A DNA stretch of 64,000 bases from Perognathus longimembris pacificus (taxonomy: Eukaryota; Chordata; Mammalia; Rodentia; Heteromyidae), in contig NC_063161.1 in the NCBI RefSeq assembly GCF_023159225.1, forward strand, positions 119,574,958-119,638,957, read 5' to 3'. This document shows, piece by piece, positions 24,521 to 36,803 of this stretch. Numbering within the stretch: the stretch's first letter is position 1; the number at the start of each line of letters is the position of its first letter. Position numbers and translations under genes: made by a program. The notes beneath the pieces are model-generated. The model was not told the origin of the DNA. It saw nothing but the letters and a program-made list of their open reading frames with translations, and did not search any database.

Positions 24521-26604
24521 AACTGAACATGTACAGGATAATTCTCTATGTTTAGAAATCAACATTCAATTCTTCTTTGGGTATGGGTGCCATATTATAA
24601 TGCACTTTCCCAGTTGATCCACTTAAGGAGGGAAAAAAAAAACCAAAAGGAATCACTGTAAGTAACTGACCTTACACTGTGTCCAGCTTCCTGGAAATGG
24701 CTTTAAATAACGACTCATTATATAGGCAATTTCACTAAAGCTTACTGTGAATATGCTTAAATGGAGGGGAGTATTTCCCAAAAGCTAGTGAATCCAAGCT
24801 ATTGCTTCAAGTATCTTCATCTGAATTACACTTCCTTCAATTGCACAGCCTAGACTGGAAGTAAGCCACAGATATGATTATTGTTGTTCTATGAGAAGGG
24901 AGAAGCCCTTGAGGATTTGAAGAAGTCATAGCTGGGTGTCACCAGGTCAGAGGGTAATAACTGGGTTTGAGTATTTTTGGTGGAATCCCAGAATTAGGTT
25001 GCAAAGGCTGCTTGTTTAGGAGGCAGCTGCTGAAGGATGCAATTGGGGTGGTCGATTCCATTTCCTACTATCCTCTTTACTGCTACTGGACAGGGATTGG
25101 CATGAGTTTGGGAGACTTTATCTTTCAGAGGGTCTTACTCCATGAGGACCCTAAGAAACATATCAACAATGATCCTCTAGGTAGCTACATGTCAGAAATT
25201 TTTCTCTGATCAAAGAAGTCCAATATTCTGTACACTAGCCCTCTTTATGGCTTACTGAAGGTTGCAATGTATTGTAGCATATTGAATGATGAAGAAATTT
25301 CTTAACTCATGAGTTCCTACCCTTATTTAACTGTAAAATATCCCCCTGCCCAATTCTTGTAAAACACCTAATACTCATATAGACTAGGATGTCACAGAAT
25401 GCAATTTCATCATATGAACTTTGCAACTATTGGGTATTTTTTTTTTACCACAATGGGAAGGGAGGTTCAGTTAAGAATGGGACACAATTGTTATGCATGA
25501 AAGGATGGGAGTGCCATGAAGGGTAAGGATTGTTATAGGTAATCCATGAGGGACAATAAACCCAAGCTGACAGTCTTGCTAAGGGTTAGCCCTAGTTCCC
25601 ATTCCAGATGTTATTTTGACTATTTATCTATTTATTTTTGCATTGGAGGCCCATTCATTTTCAAGTGAAATCATCAGGTTGAAAGGTCTGGGATTGTCTG
25701 GTGTAGAGAAGAAAGAGGAACCAAGAGCCTGAACAGCAGTGTTTTCTCAGATAGATGTGAAAAGGGGAAGTAAAGGATTGGTAAGGGAGAAAGGAGCCAC
25801 TGAGGTGACAGAGAAATGGAAGGTGCACTGGTAAAGGGAATTGCAAGTGGGAAGAAGAGGGCAGGATGGAGCAAAGTCAGACACTGGAGATTTGTGAAAG
25901 GTCAGGAAGAAGCTAACAAATCCTCTTACCAAAGCCAGAAACAAAATAATAACAGGGTTAAGAAGCCTTCCTAAAGTACAGAGTACTCTTCCTGTGTCTT
26001 GTGGGTAGATGCCTGTGTGCTCAAGGGTCTGCATTTCTCCCCAGTGCTGATAGGGCCTGGTCTGAAATTCTAATAGCGGTCTGCTGCCTTAAAAAGTATC
26101 ACAGTGGTTAAGTGAAAGCACAAGAATAGCAACAGGGAAGAACCCAGGTGTGCAGAAGCCAGAGTGGGGGAGGGGCTGAGAAGTTCCTCTTACCCAGGGA
26201 TGTCAGGTGTCCACTTCTTGCATGCAAAGCAACTAGGAGCTCTTTCGCAAGCTAAAGAAACTTAGGAATACTGGAAACTAAATGCAAGATATGCAACACA
26301 TTTGGGATTTTCTCTCTCATGTAGAAGGATAAAATTAGCAAATTCCTTTACCAGGTACCTTGCGATTTCTTGTTAGTCTGAGTGTAAAAATCATGTAAAA
26401 AATCCCTAATGTTTTTGTAATTTACAAACACTACATACTACTCAAAAGGTGGAAGGTGTGGAGCAGAGGCTAGGAGAGTACAACAGTTTCTTTTAAGAGA
26501 ATTCTAACTTTTAAAATCACTGTTTTATGACAAATTTAATTCACAGAGATTGATTCTGTCTGGGACAAGCTAGCCGTCTGGGATAGTGCCTAGAATTCAT
26601 GAAT

Positions 26605-26680
26605 AAGGTTGGGGGCATGTTCAAATGGTAGATAACTAGCAAGTCCCAGGCGTTATATTCAAACCCTTCAAAAAAAAGTA
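26605..26680 (+). repeat. Diverged solitary ID-like monomer
   Basis: The pattern gggggcatgttcaaatggtag, then ataactagcaagtcccagg, then attcaaaccc and an A run matches a mutated tRNA-like SINE monomer. It sits directly before the composite SINE at 26687. Confidence 0.5.
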
Positions 26681-26686
26681 TACAGT

Positions 26687-26912
26687 TACTAGGTGCTGGT
26701 GGCTCTTGCCTCATATATTAGTGACTGGGAGGCTGAGGGTGGAAGGACCATAGTTCAAGGCCAATCTAGACAGAAAAGTTCTTGAGGTACTATCTTGACA
26801 ATAACTAGCAAAACAGCCAGGCTGCAGGTATGGATGAAGTGGTAGAGCTCATCTGTTTAGCAAGTTTGAGGCCCTGAGTTCAAATCTTAGTACTGCTGAG
26901 AAAAAAATAGCT
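26687..26912 (+). repeat. Old 7SL-ID composite SINE
   Basis: The left arm is 7SL/B1-like (taggtgctggtggctcttgc, gactgggaggctgaggg). The right unit is ID-like, not Geo (gatgaagtggtagagctcat, tttagcaagtttgaggccc, gttcaaatcttagtactgc). Confidence 0.72.
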
Positions 26913-27576
26913 AAAAGAAAGTCTCTTCTCATAGGGAAAATGATATGTGAACTTCACAGAGTGGGTTCCCTAATGTAGAAAATTCTACTAGCTGGAAGAA
27001 TGGCCCAGGCTCACAGACTACTGTTCTTAGGTGGTAGGGACTGGAGGACCTGAAGACAAGAGTCTACCACCTTCTGCATCAGATACAGGAATCAAACTGA
27101 TTTGAGGTGCACAGGTCCCTTGGGAGCTTTCACTCTTTGGCATAAATGAAGAAACTCACTAGGACCTAGTTTGCCTCTGAAATGAAGGGCACAGGTGTGC
27201 TGGGTGGATGTTTTTCTATATGTTGATATGAGCACACGGAGAAATAATACTGAGACAGTGAGTGTTTGCTTGAGTCTACATCATGACACCATTTCTCTGA
27301 GTGTGTTATACAGTTGGGATGGTTTGGATCATTTGAATGGAATAACATGATTACCCATGGTATTGCACGTCTCCAATTCCAAAGAAACACAATGGCAAAA
27401 AGGAGACAAAAATGCAGAAGGAATAATAAGTCACACAATGTCACTGAAGTCATGCAAGGAGGAAAACCAAAAGGTTAAAAAAAAACAAACAAAAAACATG
27501 GGCAAGCAACAGATACCAGAAATGAAAAACAGAAAAAAGAAAAAGCTGATGCATACAATTCTAAAATCATTCTTAC

Positions 27577-27627
27577 CTTCTTCAGTCATTGTGTCATAAT
27601 ATTTTAGTTTTCCATATGATCCAAGTT
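27577..27627 (-). CDS. Slc24a2: Slc24a2 (NCKX2) 51-bp cassette exon (17-residue alternative segment)
   Basis: The acceptor (a T-rich tract ending gatgttgtag) and a strong donor (GAAG|GTAAGAA) frame 51 bases in phase 1-1. They encode ELGSYGKLKYYDTMTEE, the first codon being split with the preceding exon. NCKX2 is known to have an alternatively spliced 17-residue segment in the cytosolic loop. This exon is exactly 17 codons and frame-neutral, so I take it to be that cassette. Inclusion gives DPLAE-ELGSYG; skipping gives DPLAE-GRFREK. The segment is rich in tyrosine, threonine and acidic residues, so it could carry regulatory phosphorylation (inference). It sits isolated between introns of 21.5 and 28.5 kb, the two longest in the window, which suits regulated inclusion. 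Confidence 0.94.
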
Positions 27628-30600
27628 CTACAACATCACAGTAAAAGACACAAAGATAAGGAACGAGCTATAAGGCAAGAATTTTGTTTTTACACATTCT
27701 TAATTAATCAGATTCAGAGTTATACTGTCAAATTCGGCAATGGTAACTATATGGAGATGTGCAAACACAGCCCATGTGGCAGACAGCTTTCACGGCCCAT
27801 TTTCAGAAATTACTTAAGATGTATTATTCTATTGGGGGTAGAAGGGACCCTGCATTACAGAGTCAGACACAGTTTTTTTTTTTTAACCTCCAATGACACA
27901 GATTATCTGGCAAGAATATGTTGCCCCGGGCTCATCTAGCCCTGTAACTTTTATAGACAGGGCATGAACAATATAGAGCCTTTCAGACACTGGCATTCCT
28001 TGTCATGAATCAGGCCCGCGGTTCATCTCATGGCTATTTTTTTTTTTTCTAACAGAACCTAAAGAACTTCCTAAAGAATATGGAAGCTACCTGGGGAAAA
28101 ATCCAAAGTGAAAAAGAAAAAAAACCCAGGTTTAAAATGGTCTGTTCACTGCTGATCTCAACTATTGGATGGTCTAAAACACTGTCAGGTGTTCTGGGAA
28201 TTGCTGCTGCTGTATATTTCCGGGGAAGATCATTTGGCTCAGGTGACCGAGGAGTCTAAAGAGCAAGGTGCCTGGAGCACCATTGCCCTTCCTTTGAGCA
28301 CACATGGCTCACTGGAGCTTGCTGGGGTGGAAACTACTGGCAGTCAGGGAGCTGTTCTGAGTCAGCTGATGCCATGGAAGCTGGAGTGGGGGCGAGGGTG
28401 GGAGAAGAGGACCTGATGATATACCATTGCTTTTCCCCCTTACTTCAGTTTAAAAATAGAAACTTTTCATACTTGCTGTTCTGAAAAAAATCCCCAGATT
28501 GTTTTGAACAACATTGTGAGAAGATGAACAACATTTATTTTCTTGATTGTAACAGTCTCCCAATAAACTTCAAGAAATTAATTAGACTCCAGAGATATCC
28601 CTGTGATTCTGAAGAATGCTTCCACAGCCCATTAACTCAGGCAGCTGCTGGAGATCCACTGAATTAACTTATAATTGATGGGTTTGTGTACAAGAGGAAG
28701 GATCTAGCTTGAGATGCAATAAACATTCGAGTATAGTTGTATCATACATGTATTCTTTTTCCATATGCCTACAACATACCTATAGTTATTTTAATGTGCA
28801 CCAGTACAAAATTATGCCTTGGGGGAGAAAAATCACGTCATCTTTACATTTTTGCAAAAAAAAAAAAAACTTGCCTATTCTGGCTTTTGTTAGAGATATT
28901 ACAAAAGATTCAGGTGTTTCAGCAAGAAACTGAATTTTATGTAAGAACATTTTTTTTCTCCCGTGACTTCTGGAGATTGTCTTTGGTGGAATGGATTTTT
29001 TTTTTTTTTTTACTATTTGAGGAACAGATGTCTATTATATATGCAATATTACACAAGCTGGGAATTTGCAAATGATCTAAATACCTTTATAAATATTAAA
29101 CAGATGTTCATAGTAGCTCCACACATCATGTATGTGTATGTAATCTCACAGTGAGCTGATGAATGATATCAGCCAACTAATTCCTTTTTTTATTTTGTAG
29201 CCTCTCTTCCTTCTAGTCAAAGAAGTAGAATAGGATGCCAGCATTCACATTTATTTGCTCAGAAAATAGAACACGAGTGACTGTTTGCATGGTTGGCTGG
29301 AAGCCACTCCATTTTCACAGATCCATCTTGCTAGATGCAAACTTCTCTGCATGCACATACCTGTCTCCATGCATCAATCCCCAACATCTGCTTGTGGCAG
29401 ATGATATGGTGCTTCACCTCACGTCTTGGGGAAGCAGGTACAAATAAATGCAATCATATTGTTTCAGTTTCACTTTATGTTTACATAGAACTGGAGCTGT
29501 GCATGTGCTCACATGCACATATTCTTGCCACTGTGGCCAGCAGTGTTTCTTTGGATAATGAATAGGACAGAAACAAGAATGAGACACAACATACCAACAG
29601 CGAAGCTAATGGTGGTGAAATGAAGAGCAGTGAGAAGCTGCATACCAGCAATGACATGGTCACTCAAAGCCCAGTACAGAAAGAGGGAGTAGAACAATAT
29701 CTGCTCAGGCAGATAGAACCCTGTCTATAGCTTACTAAATAAAAGGCAGAAAAGACTGGAGGAGAAAGTAGCTTATTAGAACAGTCTTGACTGGCAGCCA
29801 TGGAATGGAGAGATGACAAGTTCATCAGCCACATCCTGAGCAAAGCAGGACAGCCCTTCTTTCTGCCCCAGGTGAGTTGCAGAAGGAGTGTGACATGTGA
29901 CATGTGACCTGAACAAACACAGCATGCAGGTATAAGCAAGAGCCCATCACACACCTGTCAGTTGTTCTACAGCCCATGGATGCCTCAGGGAAAGTGGCCT
30001 CAGGCACTCTTTGTTGACAGCCAGTGTCCAGATCTAGCCTGTCTGAGAGAGCCTGCTAGGTATGAACCAGAACTTTCCTGTGCAGGAACATGGCTTCTAA
30101 CTAGCACATTCTCCATAATAAATACCCATGGCACCTTCGATTGATTTAGATTAGGATTCAAACTGGACTTAATTCAAGCTGAGTTTTTTTAGGATAGGAG
30201 GGAGGTTGGAAGGAAGTCCAAGAGGGTATCATATAATTCCATCTAGCAGCGATCACTGTATCAACTGAGCATGAGGCAGCCAGGATTGGAAGAGTGTTGG
30301 TGACTTGAGAGATAGCATTCTGGGTACCACCTGTTGTCTTTTCTTCATAACATTTTCTTAAGAAGGCCTCATGGCCTGACACAGTATCCCCCAGTACCAA
30401 GAGGTTGGTGTTTGAGGGGAGCCTGCATTCAGATAATGGCTACTGCCAGGCATGGCAAGAGAATATGCTTGCTGGCCATGAAGATAGCTAGGGACTCTAC
30501 AGGTTCCACTCTGTTCATTTTGAATCTTGACAGCAAGACCAGCTTTAAGGTGCCTCTGACTTATACACATAAGAATTGGAAGACCCAAAGGACTTCTTTT

Positions 30601-31149
30601 CGTTTCCAGTCCACAAGAATCTGTGGATAGAAATTAGTATTTGGGGCTCCTAACATCTCCTTTCTGGACACAGATTACTTCCAATATGACCTTTCTTAGT
30701 TTTTTTTTTCTTTTTTCTTCAATTGGAGGCCTCTAACATTGTCAACCCTTCCTGTCAAATTCTAGAGATGGTAGGAAAATGAGTCATCACATTTGAAGTC
30801 TCAAAGTTTTGATAGCTAAAATGGAAAGCCAATAGAAGGATTTATACCAAGTTTATTTTTATTAAAATGAAAACTAGAGGTAGAGAAATCTACAAGAACA
30901 AAGCATTTATTATTTAAGTGTTATCTGATGGGAAAAATAATGGTTGCTCAGTTTTTCAAAGAGCTAGCTTCATTTTGGGCATTGGTTTGACTTTTGTGTG
31001 AGGAGCTAACCCTCAAGGCTTTCTCAATACAGGCAGCAATTTCTTGGTAAAGCTGTCTAAAACTTATTATGAAAGGATTTACCAACACTGGATTGCAGCA
31101 CACCTATGGAAAGCTTCTTTTTCTTTTTGGTAGGGTATGAAAGTTAAGT

Positions 31150-31275
31150 ATATGGGATTTAAAGTGAGGGCCTGTAGGTTTGGATCCAAGATTTACAGGT
31201 TATTTGATATGTGACTTTAAGTAAGTTGCTTCACCTCTGGGGACCTTCCAGTTCTCAGCTGTATGGGGGCCGTGG
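31150..31275 (+). repeat. MIR remnant
   Basis: Follows the MIR order: ggtttggatccaagatttac, gatatgtgactttaagtaa, gttgcttcacctctgggga, with a short end. Diverged but in register. Confidence 0.6.
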
Positions 31276-31419
31276 CAACTGTGTCTAAGCTAGGCATGGC
31301 AGTGAAGGGCAGAAGAGATAATGACTCACAGTGAGCAATTGGTTTAGGAAGCTGTCATTAATACTAGCACCACAGAGAAGAGTGGAGGAAACCCCATATT
31401 ACACGGTATTTAGAGAAGT

Positions 31420-31665
31420 TTTTTTTTTTTTTTTCTGATTCTGGGCTTTAATTCAGGGCCTAGGTGTTGTCCCTGAGCTTTTTCAGCCTGAGGCTCATGT
31501 TCTTTGAGCCACAGTTCTGCTTCTGGCTTTTAGTTTTTGGTGATTAATTGGAGATAAGAGTTTCATGGACTTTCCTGCCCAGGTTGCCTTTGAACCACAA
31601 TCCTCAGATTTCAGCCTTCTCCTAAGTTGCTAGGATTATAGGCATGAACCATTGGCACCTGGCTG
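31420..31665 (-). repeat. 7SL-Geo chimeric SINE
   Basis: T-run, reverse Geo half (gggctttaattcagggcct, tctttgagccacagttctg) and reverse 7SL-like arm (gtgattaattggagataag, gttgctaggattataggc). Its distal end abuts the L1 target-site duplication at 31666. Confidence 0.84.
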
Positions 31666-31680
31666 AGAACTTGATATTCT

Positions 31681-32948
31681 TTTTTTTTTCTTTTCTGCCC
31701 ATGCTGACTTTATTTTTTTTCTTATTTATTGTCAAAGTGATGTACAGAGAGGCTACAGTTTCATACATTAGGCATTTGACACATTTCTTGTACTGTTTGT
31801 TACCTTCTCCCTCATTCCCACCTCCCCCCTCCCCCTTTCCCTCTCCCTCCATGAGTTGTTCAGTTGGTTTACACCAAATGGTTTTGCAAGTATTGCTTTT
31901 GGAATTGTTTGTCTTTTTATCCTGTGTCTCTCGAGTTTGGTATTCCCTTTCACTTTCCTAGTTCTAATACCAGTATATACAATATCCAGGGTACTCAGAT
32001 GAGATACAGTGATAGCGTGGGTACAACCACACAGGAAGGGGATAGCAGAGGATCATCAACAAATGAAGCTACAGTTTCACATGGCATGTTGAAAGTAATT
32101 AAAACAGTGATATAACAGTTATTTCCATAACATGGAGTTCATTTCACTTAGCATTATCTTATACATTCTTAGGGGCATAGCTATTAGGCTCTTGTGATCC
32201 TCTGCTGTGACTAGCCTAAACCTGTGCTAATTATTCCCTATGAGGGAGACCATAGAGTCCATGTTTCTTTGGGTCTGGCTCACTTTACTTAGTATAATTT
32301 TTTTCCAAGTCCTTCCATTTCCTTACAAATGGGGCAATGCCATTCTTTCTGATAGAGGCATAAAATTCCATTGTGTATATGTACCACATTTTCCTGATCC
32401 GTTCATCTACTGAGGGGCATCTGGGTTGGTTCCATATTCTAGCTATGACAAATTGTGCTGTGATGAACATTGTTGTGCTGGGGGCTTTATTGAGTTCTTG
32501 TTTGTGGTGTTTTGGGTAGATGCCCAAAAGTGGCGCTGCTGGGTCATAGGGGAGCTCTATGTTTAGCTTTCTGAGGAATCTCCATACTGCTTGCCAGAGT
32601 GGCTGAACCAGTTTACATTCCCACCAACAATGAAGTAGGGTTCCCTTTTGGCCACATCTCCTCCAACATTTATTATTGTTAGTTTTCTTGATATAGGACA
32701 TTCTTACTGGGGTCAGATGGAATCTTAATGTTGATTTGGTTTGCATTTCTTTTATGGCCAGTGATGTAGAGCACTTTTTCATATGTCTCTTGGCCATTTT
32801 CATTTCCTTGTCAGAGAAGTCTCTTTTTAAGTCTTTAGCCCACTTGTTGAGGGGGCTGTTGGTTCTTTGCTGTTTTGTTTTGGAGGAATTTAATTTTTTT
32901 AGTTCTGCATATATTTTAGATAGGAGGCCTTTGTTCGTTGTATGGCCC
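31681..32948 (-). mobile_element. 5'-truncated L1 retrotransposon, 1268 bp
   Basis: Minus-strand insertion with a T-run at 31681 (its poly(A)), 3' UTR with the CT-rich block near 31800-31850, and the ORF2 C-terminal region up to 32948. A perfect 15-base duplication, agaacttgatattct, sits at 31666-31680 and 32949-32963. Identical duplications and a long open frame indicate a recent insertion. Being 5'-truncated, it has no ORF1, promoter, endonuclease or reverse transcriptase domain. Confidence 0.95.
32285..32948 (-). pseudogene. L1 ORF2p C-terminal fragment (dead by truncation)
   Basis: About 220 codons read without a stop. The fragment carries hallmark ORF2p C-terminal features: a cysteine-rich segment ([19 protein letters not shown], a zinc-knuckle-like C-x3-C with later H and C), then [20 protein letters not shown] and a tail around [18 protein letters not shown]. 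The upstream polymerase and endonuclease domains are absent, so it cannot act alone. The open frame extends a few codons upstream into host DNA, which is chance. The missing stops show that little time has passed since insertion. Confidence 0.92.
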
Positions 32949-33611
32949 AGAACTTGATATTCTATATAGGATTGTGAAAACAAATTTTATACTACTTACA
33001 GAGGTTCTAAATCATGATATATTGTCCATTGGCAAAAGAGATTTCACCGTGTTGATGCCACTATTTCAAGAAAAGATCTCTTCATTATTCTGCTTGTCTT
33101 GTCTACCTTCAGATCTAGATGGAATTGAAACATGGACCACACAACCAGGGGAGAAGGACGGGAAAAGTGGGCCTTTCATTCATCCAGGTGGCCTTGTTAC
33201 AGCTCAGAACCTAGGCTTCTCTTCTTCCAATATCCACACGTGTGTCTGTCCCTCTGACTAAGTTGTGTATATGTTTGAGGCAGAGTCTCTGTTCCTCTTT
33301 CAATCTATCCTAGGAGGATCCTAGGTCACATTTGTTTCCATCATATCATAGGCTCTCCTCACATTGCCTAAATAAAGTATGCAAACACCAGCTCTCAGAT
33401 GACACGATGTTCAGAATGCCTTGGTATGTCGAGCCAACAGAAGGTGGGCACTGATTGTGGCTTTTCTACGATGGCTACCACAACTTTACCATAAAAGCAA
33501 AGAGGCCCTCACCTTTGGCACTACTTCTTAGGAGCAAGCATGAAAGGCATGCATGCCTTTCTTTGAGCCTTGGCTTCTTCTATCAAATGAGAAAACAGAC
33601 AACCACTTTTT

Positions 33612-33819
33612 TTTTTTTTTTTTGCCAGTCCTGGGTCTTGGTTGGACTCAGGCCTGAGCACCGTCCCTGGCTTTTTTTTTGCTCAAGGCTAGCACTCTGC
33701 CTCTTGAGCCACAGCGCCACTTCTGGCCATTTTCTATATATGTGGTGCTGGGGAATCGAACCCTGGGCTTCATGTATACGAGGTTAGCACTCTTGCCACT
33801 AGGCCATATTCCCAGCCCC
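33612..33819 (-). repeat. IDL-Geo SINE
   Basis: Full minus-strand dimer. Perfect duplication agacaaccacttttt at 33597-33611 and 33820-33834. Confidence 0.94.
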
Positions 33820-33929
33820 AGACAACCACTTTTTCCTGAGAGAGTTTTGGGAGCATCTGATAAGACATGTCTATAAAGTTCTTTGCACTGGTATGTAGAA
33901 ATACTTTTTGTGGGGAAGCTAATCTTTTA

Positions 33930-34150
33930 CTGCTTTATTTTTTCAGATAGGATCTTCTATTTTTTCAGGGATGGGTCTTAGACTGGTTTCCACCTCCTTA
34001 TATCTCACAGTAGTTAAGATTTATAGGAAAGGACTATGAGGCCTAGCTTGTTTGTTGAGATGGGGTTTTGCTGATTTTTCTTGGGGCTAGCCTTGAACTT
34101 TGATCCTTTAGATCTCCTCTTTAGTAGCTGCTATTACAGCAACTGTAGCT
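33930..34150 (-). repeat. Old 7SL-arm SINE remnant
   Basis: Two reversed 7SL-like arms (gataggatcttctattttttc, then gttgagatggggttttgctg and agtagctgctattacag) with no clear ID end. Probably a fragment of the old composite family. Confidence 0.5.
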
Positions 34151-36510
34151 GATGAAACTTAAAAACAAAACAAAACAGCAAACTGGTGTTCCTCTTCATT
34201 TTTTGGCACAACCCACCAAAAACATCTCATTCAGCTCAGTGCAAAGCAGTTAAATCTTATTCAAATGCTAATTATCACCAGTCTGTGCTTAGATATGTAC
34301 CAGTCAAAACTTTACTCCCCATGCCCTGTTCTTTTAACACAAGATGGTGATCAAAATAAAAATGGTCAGTGTGGTAAAAGTTGCTTTGCAATTCTGAGTC
34401 CTGTGTGCTCCATTAACCTGTTAGCCTTCGGGATGAAGGACTATGGTTTACTTTGTAATTCTGTGAACTTAGTTTTATTACTGACTAAAAATGTTTGTTT
34501 TGCAAATGGATTGTATGAGGACTTAGTATTTGCAGTGCCCCATCCCACTCTTTCAAACACAGCTCTTATTTGTAGATATTATGGTGTTTTTTTTTAAAAG
34601 TGTTTTGCAGGGTATCAGGGTTAATACAACACTGCTGTCTTTTCTTGTCTCCTCACATGAAAATTTTCTTTATAGTCAACCTAACTCTGAGTTAAAAAAG
34701 TCTTCCCATCCTGTCCAATTCTAAGCCATTTGTTTGATTTCTTCCCAATAGAAGTCGCACAGTCTATGAAAAAGTAATGGTTTTCCCTTAAAACAGCTTT
34801 CTTTGGTCATTATTCTCTTAAGTGTTCCTTCCAATAAAAGTAATTAAAAAAATCACTGACACACACAGATATCTTAGAAGATGGAGGTTAAATGAGGAAA
34901 ATCTCATCCTGTGTTCCTCAAATCCAAAGGGAAGGAATATTTTAACCTTCAGATTCTAAATCTCATAAAAAAAAAAAAAAACTTTCAAAGTACTGACTCA
35001 CTGCTGAAACTCTGCTTAGCATTCTTCTGCGGGGGACTGGTGTTCGTGCTATACTTTCCTAAGAGGCTCTTCGGAGAGGACAGCCTGGGGATGGCTGCAC
35101 TCCACGTGCGCACAAGTATATGTCATGTGCGAGGTGTTGACAGAGATGATTTTGCTCCATGGAAGCTTCCAAACCTATGCTAATGAGTGCTTCTGTCTGT
35201 TCCATGAGATTCAACCCTCTCAAGGAGGCTTTTGGAAGCAAGGCAATAACTTTACAAATGCAAATAAAAGGCTGAACTTGTGGAAAATTGCCGTAGTTGG
35301 AAAGAAGGCTCCTAAATTCATGAATTGGATTGGAGACAGTTTCACATGCAATAGTAGAAGTCATGCCTTTGTAGGTGTTCAGGCCACAAAGACTGCCCTT
35401 ATGGGTGGACCAACATCACTATATAAAGGGCTTGTGGGAGTTTTTGCCTTGTAAAGGCTTAGCATTATTCCTGTGCAGAAGACACATGTTCAAGCCCCAT
35501 CTTGGTAGTGGAGATGAGGTTCTCACCAGATACTAGATATGCTGGGGCCTTCATCTTGGCCTTGCTAGCCAGCAGAACTGTTATAAATACATTTTGATTC
35601 CCTACAAATTATTCAATCTCAGCTAGTCAGTTATGGCAGGACAAAAGGAACTAAGACAGTAATTCTGCATCAGCTATTAAGTTATAAGGATTAGTGAACA
35701 CACGCACATATGTACACACATATGGACATACACATGCTTGCATGCCACATGCCACATGCCATACACATGGCTGCCTCTTAAGGGGTTGCCACTGATTTTC
35801 AGGCTGAGTCTAACTCCCTCATGAAATCCTCACTCTCCTGTCTCTCACGTTTCCTACAGACCCAGGCACAGTGTCTTGTTGTTGTTGCCATTTCTTTCTC
35901 ACTACTCTAAATATGTAGTCATGTTTTGTTTTATGTCTGTATGTGAATACTGTTCTAAGGCCCCAGCTTCCAAGGAATGCTAATGTCACATTGGTGGCCA
36001 AGTGAGGACTCAGAATGACCCCCAGCATCTGGCCCAGGGCCTGGAACATAATAAATATCTCGATAAGGCACCAATGAATGACAAGAGGCAGGTATGATGA
36101 AGGTTTGTGAACTGCGTGGTGGAAACAATGGGGTATGGTAGGGATTATGGAAAAGTTGACAGTGCAAACTCAAAAACAGACATCGGCCACTCAGGCCTTT
36201 TCCACACTTAATGGCAGATATGATATCAATAGCTCTTTTGATTATTTGAGGGGAACCAGATATCTGCATTTTAATGTAAAATTTTCTGATGTTTAAATGT
36301 TGCCAGAAAATTAAAAATGATAAACAATAACACTGAACTATATTTGGCTCATTAATTTCTAGTGTTTCTTGTAAAAGCAGTTTTGTAGCCGCACCAGTAG
36401 CTCAAGCCTGTAATCTTAGCTATTCAGAAGGTTGAGTTCTGAGGATTATGGTTCAAAGCTGCCCGGGCAAGAAAGTCTGTGAGACTCTTATATCCAATTA
36501 ACTACCAAAA

Positions 36511-36690
36511 AAAGACAATATGCTGTAAACCAACTGTATGTACAACTTGGTGGCGGGGGTGGGGGGACTGGGGAGGAGGGAAGGTGGGAGAAATGAAAGA
36601 GGAGGTAACAAGTTTGACAAGAAATGTACTCACTGCCTTACGTATATAACTGTAATCCCCCTGTACATCACCTTGACAATAAATCTTTTT
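36511..36690 (+). mobile_element. L1 3'-end insertion (first of two)
   Basis: G-rich L1 3' UTR (gggggtggggggactgg), then aactgtaatccccctgtaca, tcaccttgacaataaatc. It lies inside the SINE and was later followed by a second L1 tail. Exact 5' limit uncertain. Confidence 0.78.
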
Positions 36691-36703
36691 AAAAAGCCTG
36701 AAA

Positions 36704-36803
36704 CAACAGTACAAGAACAAACAGTACAAGAAATGTATCCAATGCCTAATGTATGAAACTGTAACCTCTCTGTACATCACTTTGACAATAAATAAGGGGG
36801 AAA
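36704..36803 (+). mobile_element. 100-bp L1 3'-end insertion (second of two)
   Basis: Carries aatgcctaatgtatgaaact and ctgtacatcactttgacaat, the same 3' end as the L1 at 31.7 kb. The flanking duplications aaaaagcctgaaa at 36691-36703 and 36804-36816 are perfect, so this was an independent event from its neighbour. Confidence 0.86.

Larger units (their letters stand above)
6053..27576 (-). other. Slc24a2: Slc24a2 intron, 21.5 kb, SINE-dense
   Basis: The intron lies between the 51-bp cassette exon and the 99-bp exon. The stretches 6300-8160, 9440-10670, 15040-17220 and 22020-23400 appear unique to me. SINEs cluster at 8.2-8.8, 10.7-14.6, 17.6 and 19.7-24.1 kb and are listed separately. Two exon-like segments (6218-6265 and 12184-12232) have splice signals but do not fit the reading frame. 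From 24.5 to 26.6 kb nothing recognisable is present, including the open stretch at 24967-25209. Confidence 0.85.

Noticed and set aside
24967..25209. 80-codon plus-strand open frame
   Set aside because: No homology that I recognise, no start context, and no polyadenylation or splice signals nearby.
34911..35454. Overlapping open frames on both strands with protein-like composition
   Set aside because: No recognised family, no splice context, and both strands are open. The region ends in what looks like an old interspersed repeat (35505-35665).
35698..35770. CRISPR-like look of repeated acacatatg and gccacatgcc units
   Set aside because: Short irregular simple repeats without spacers, in a mammalian intron.
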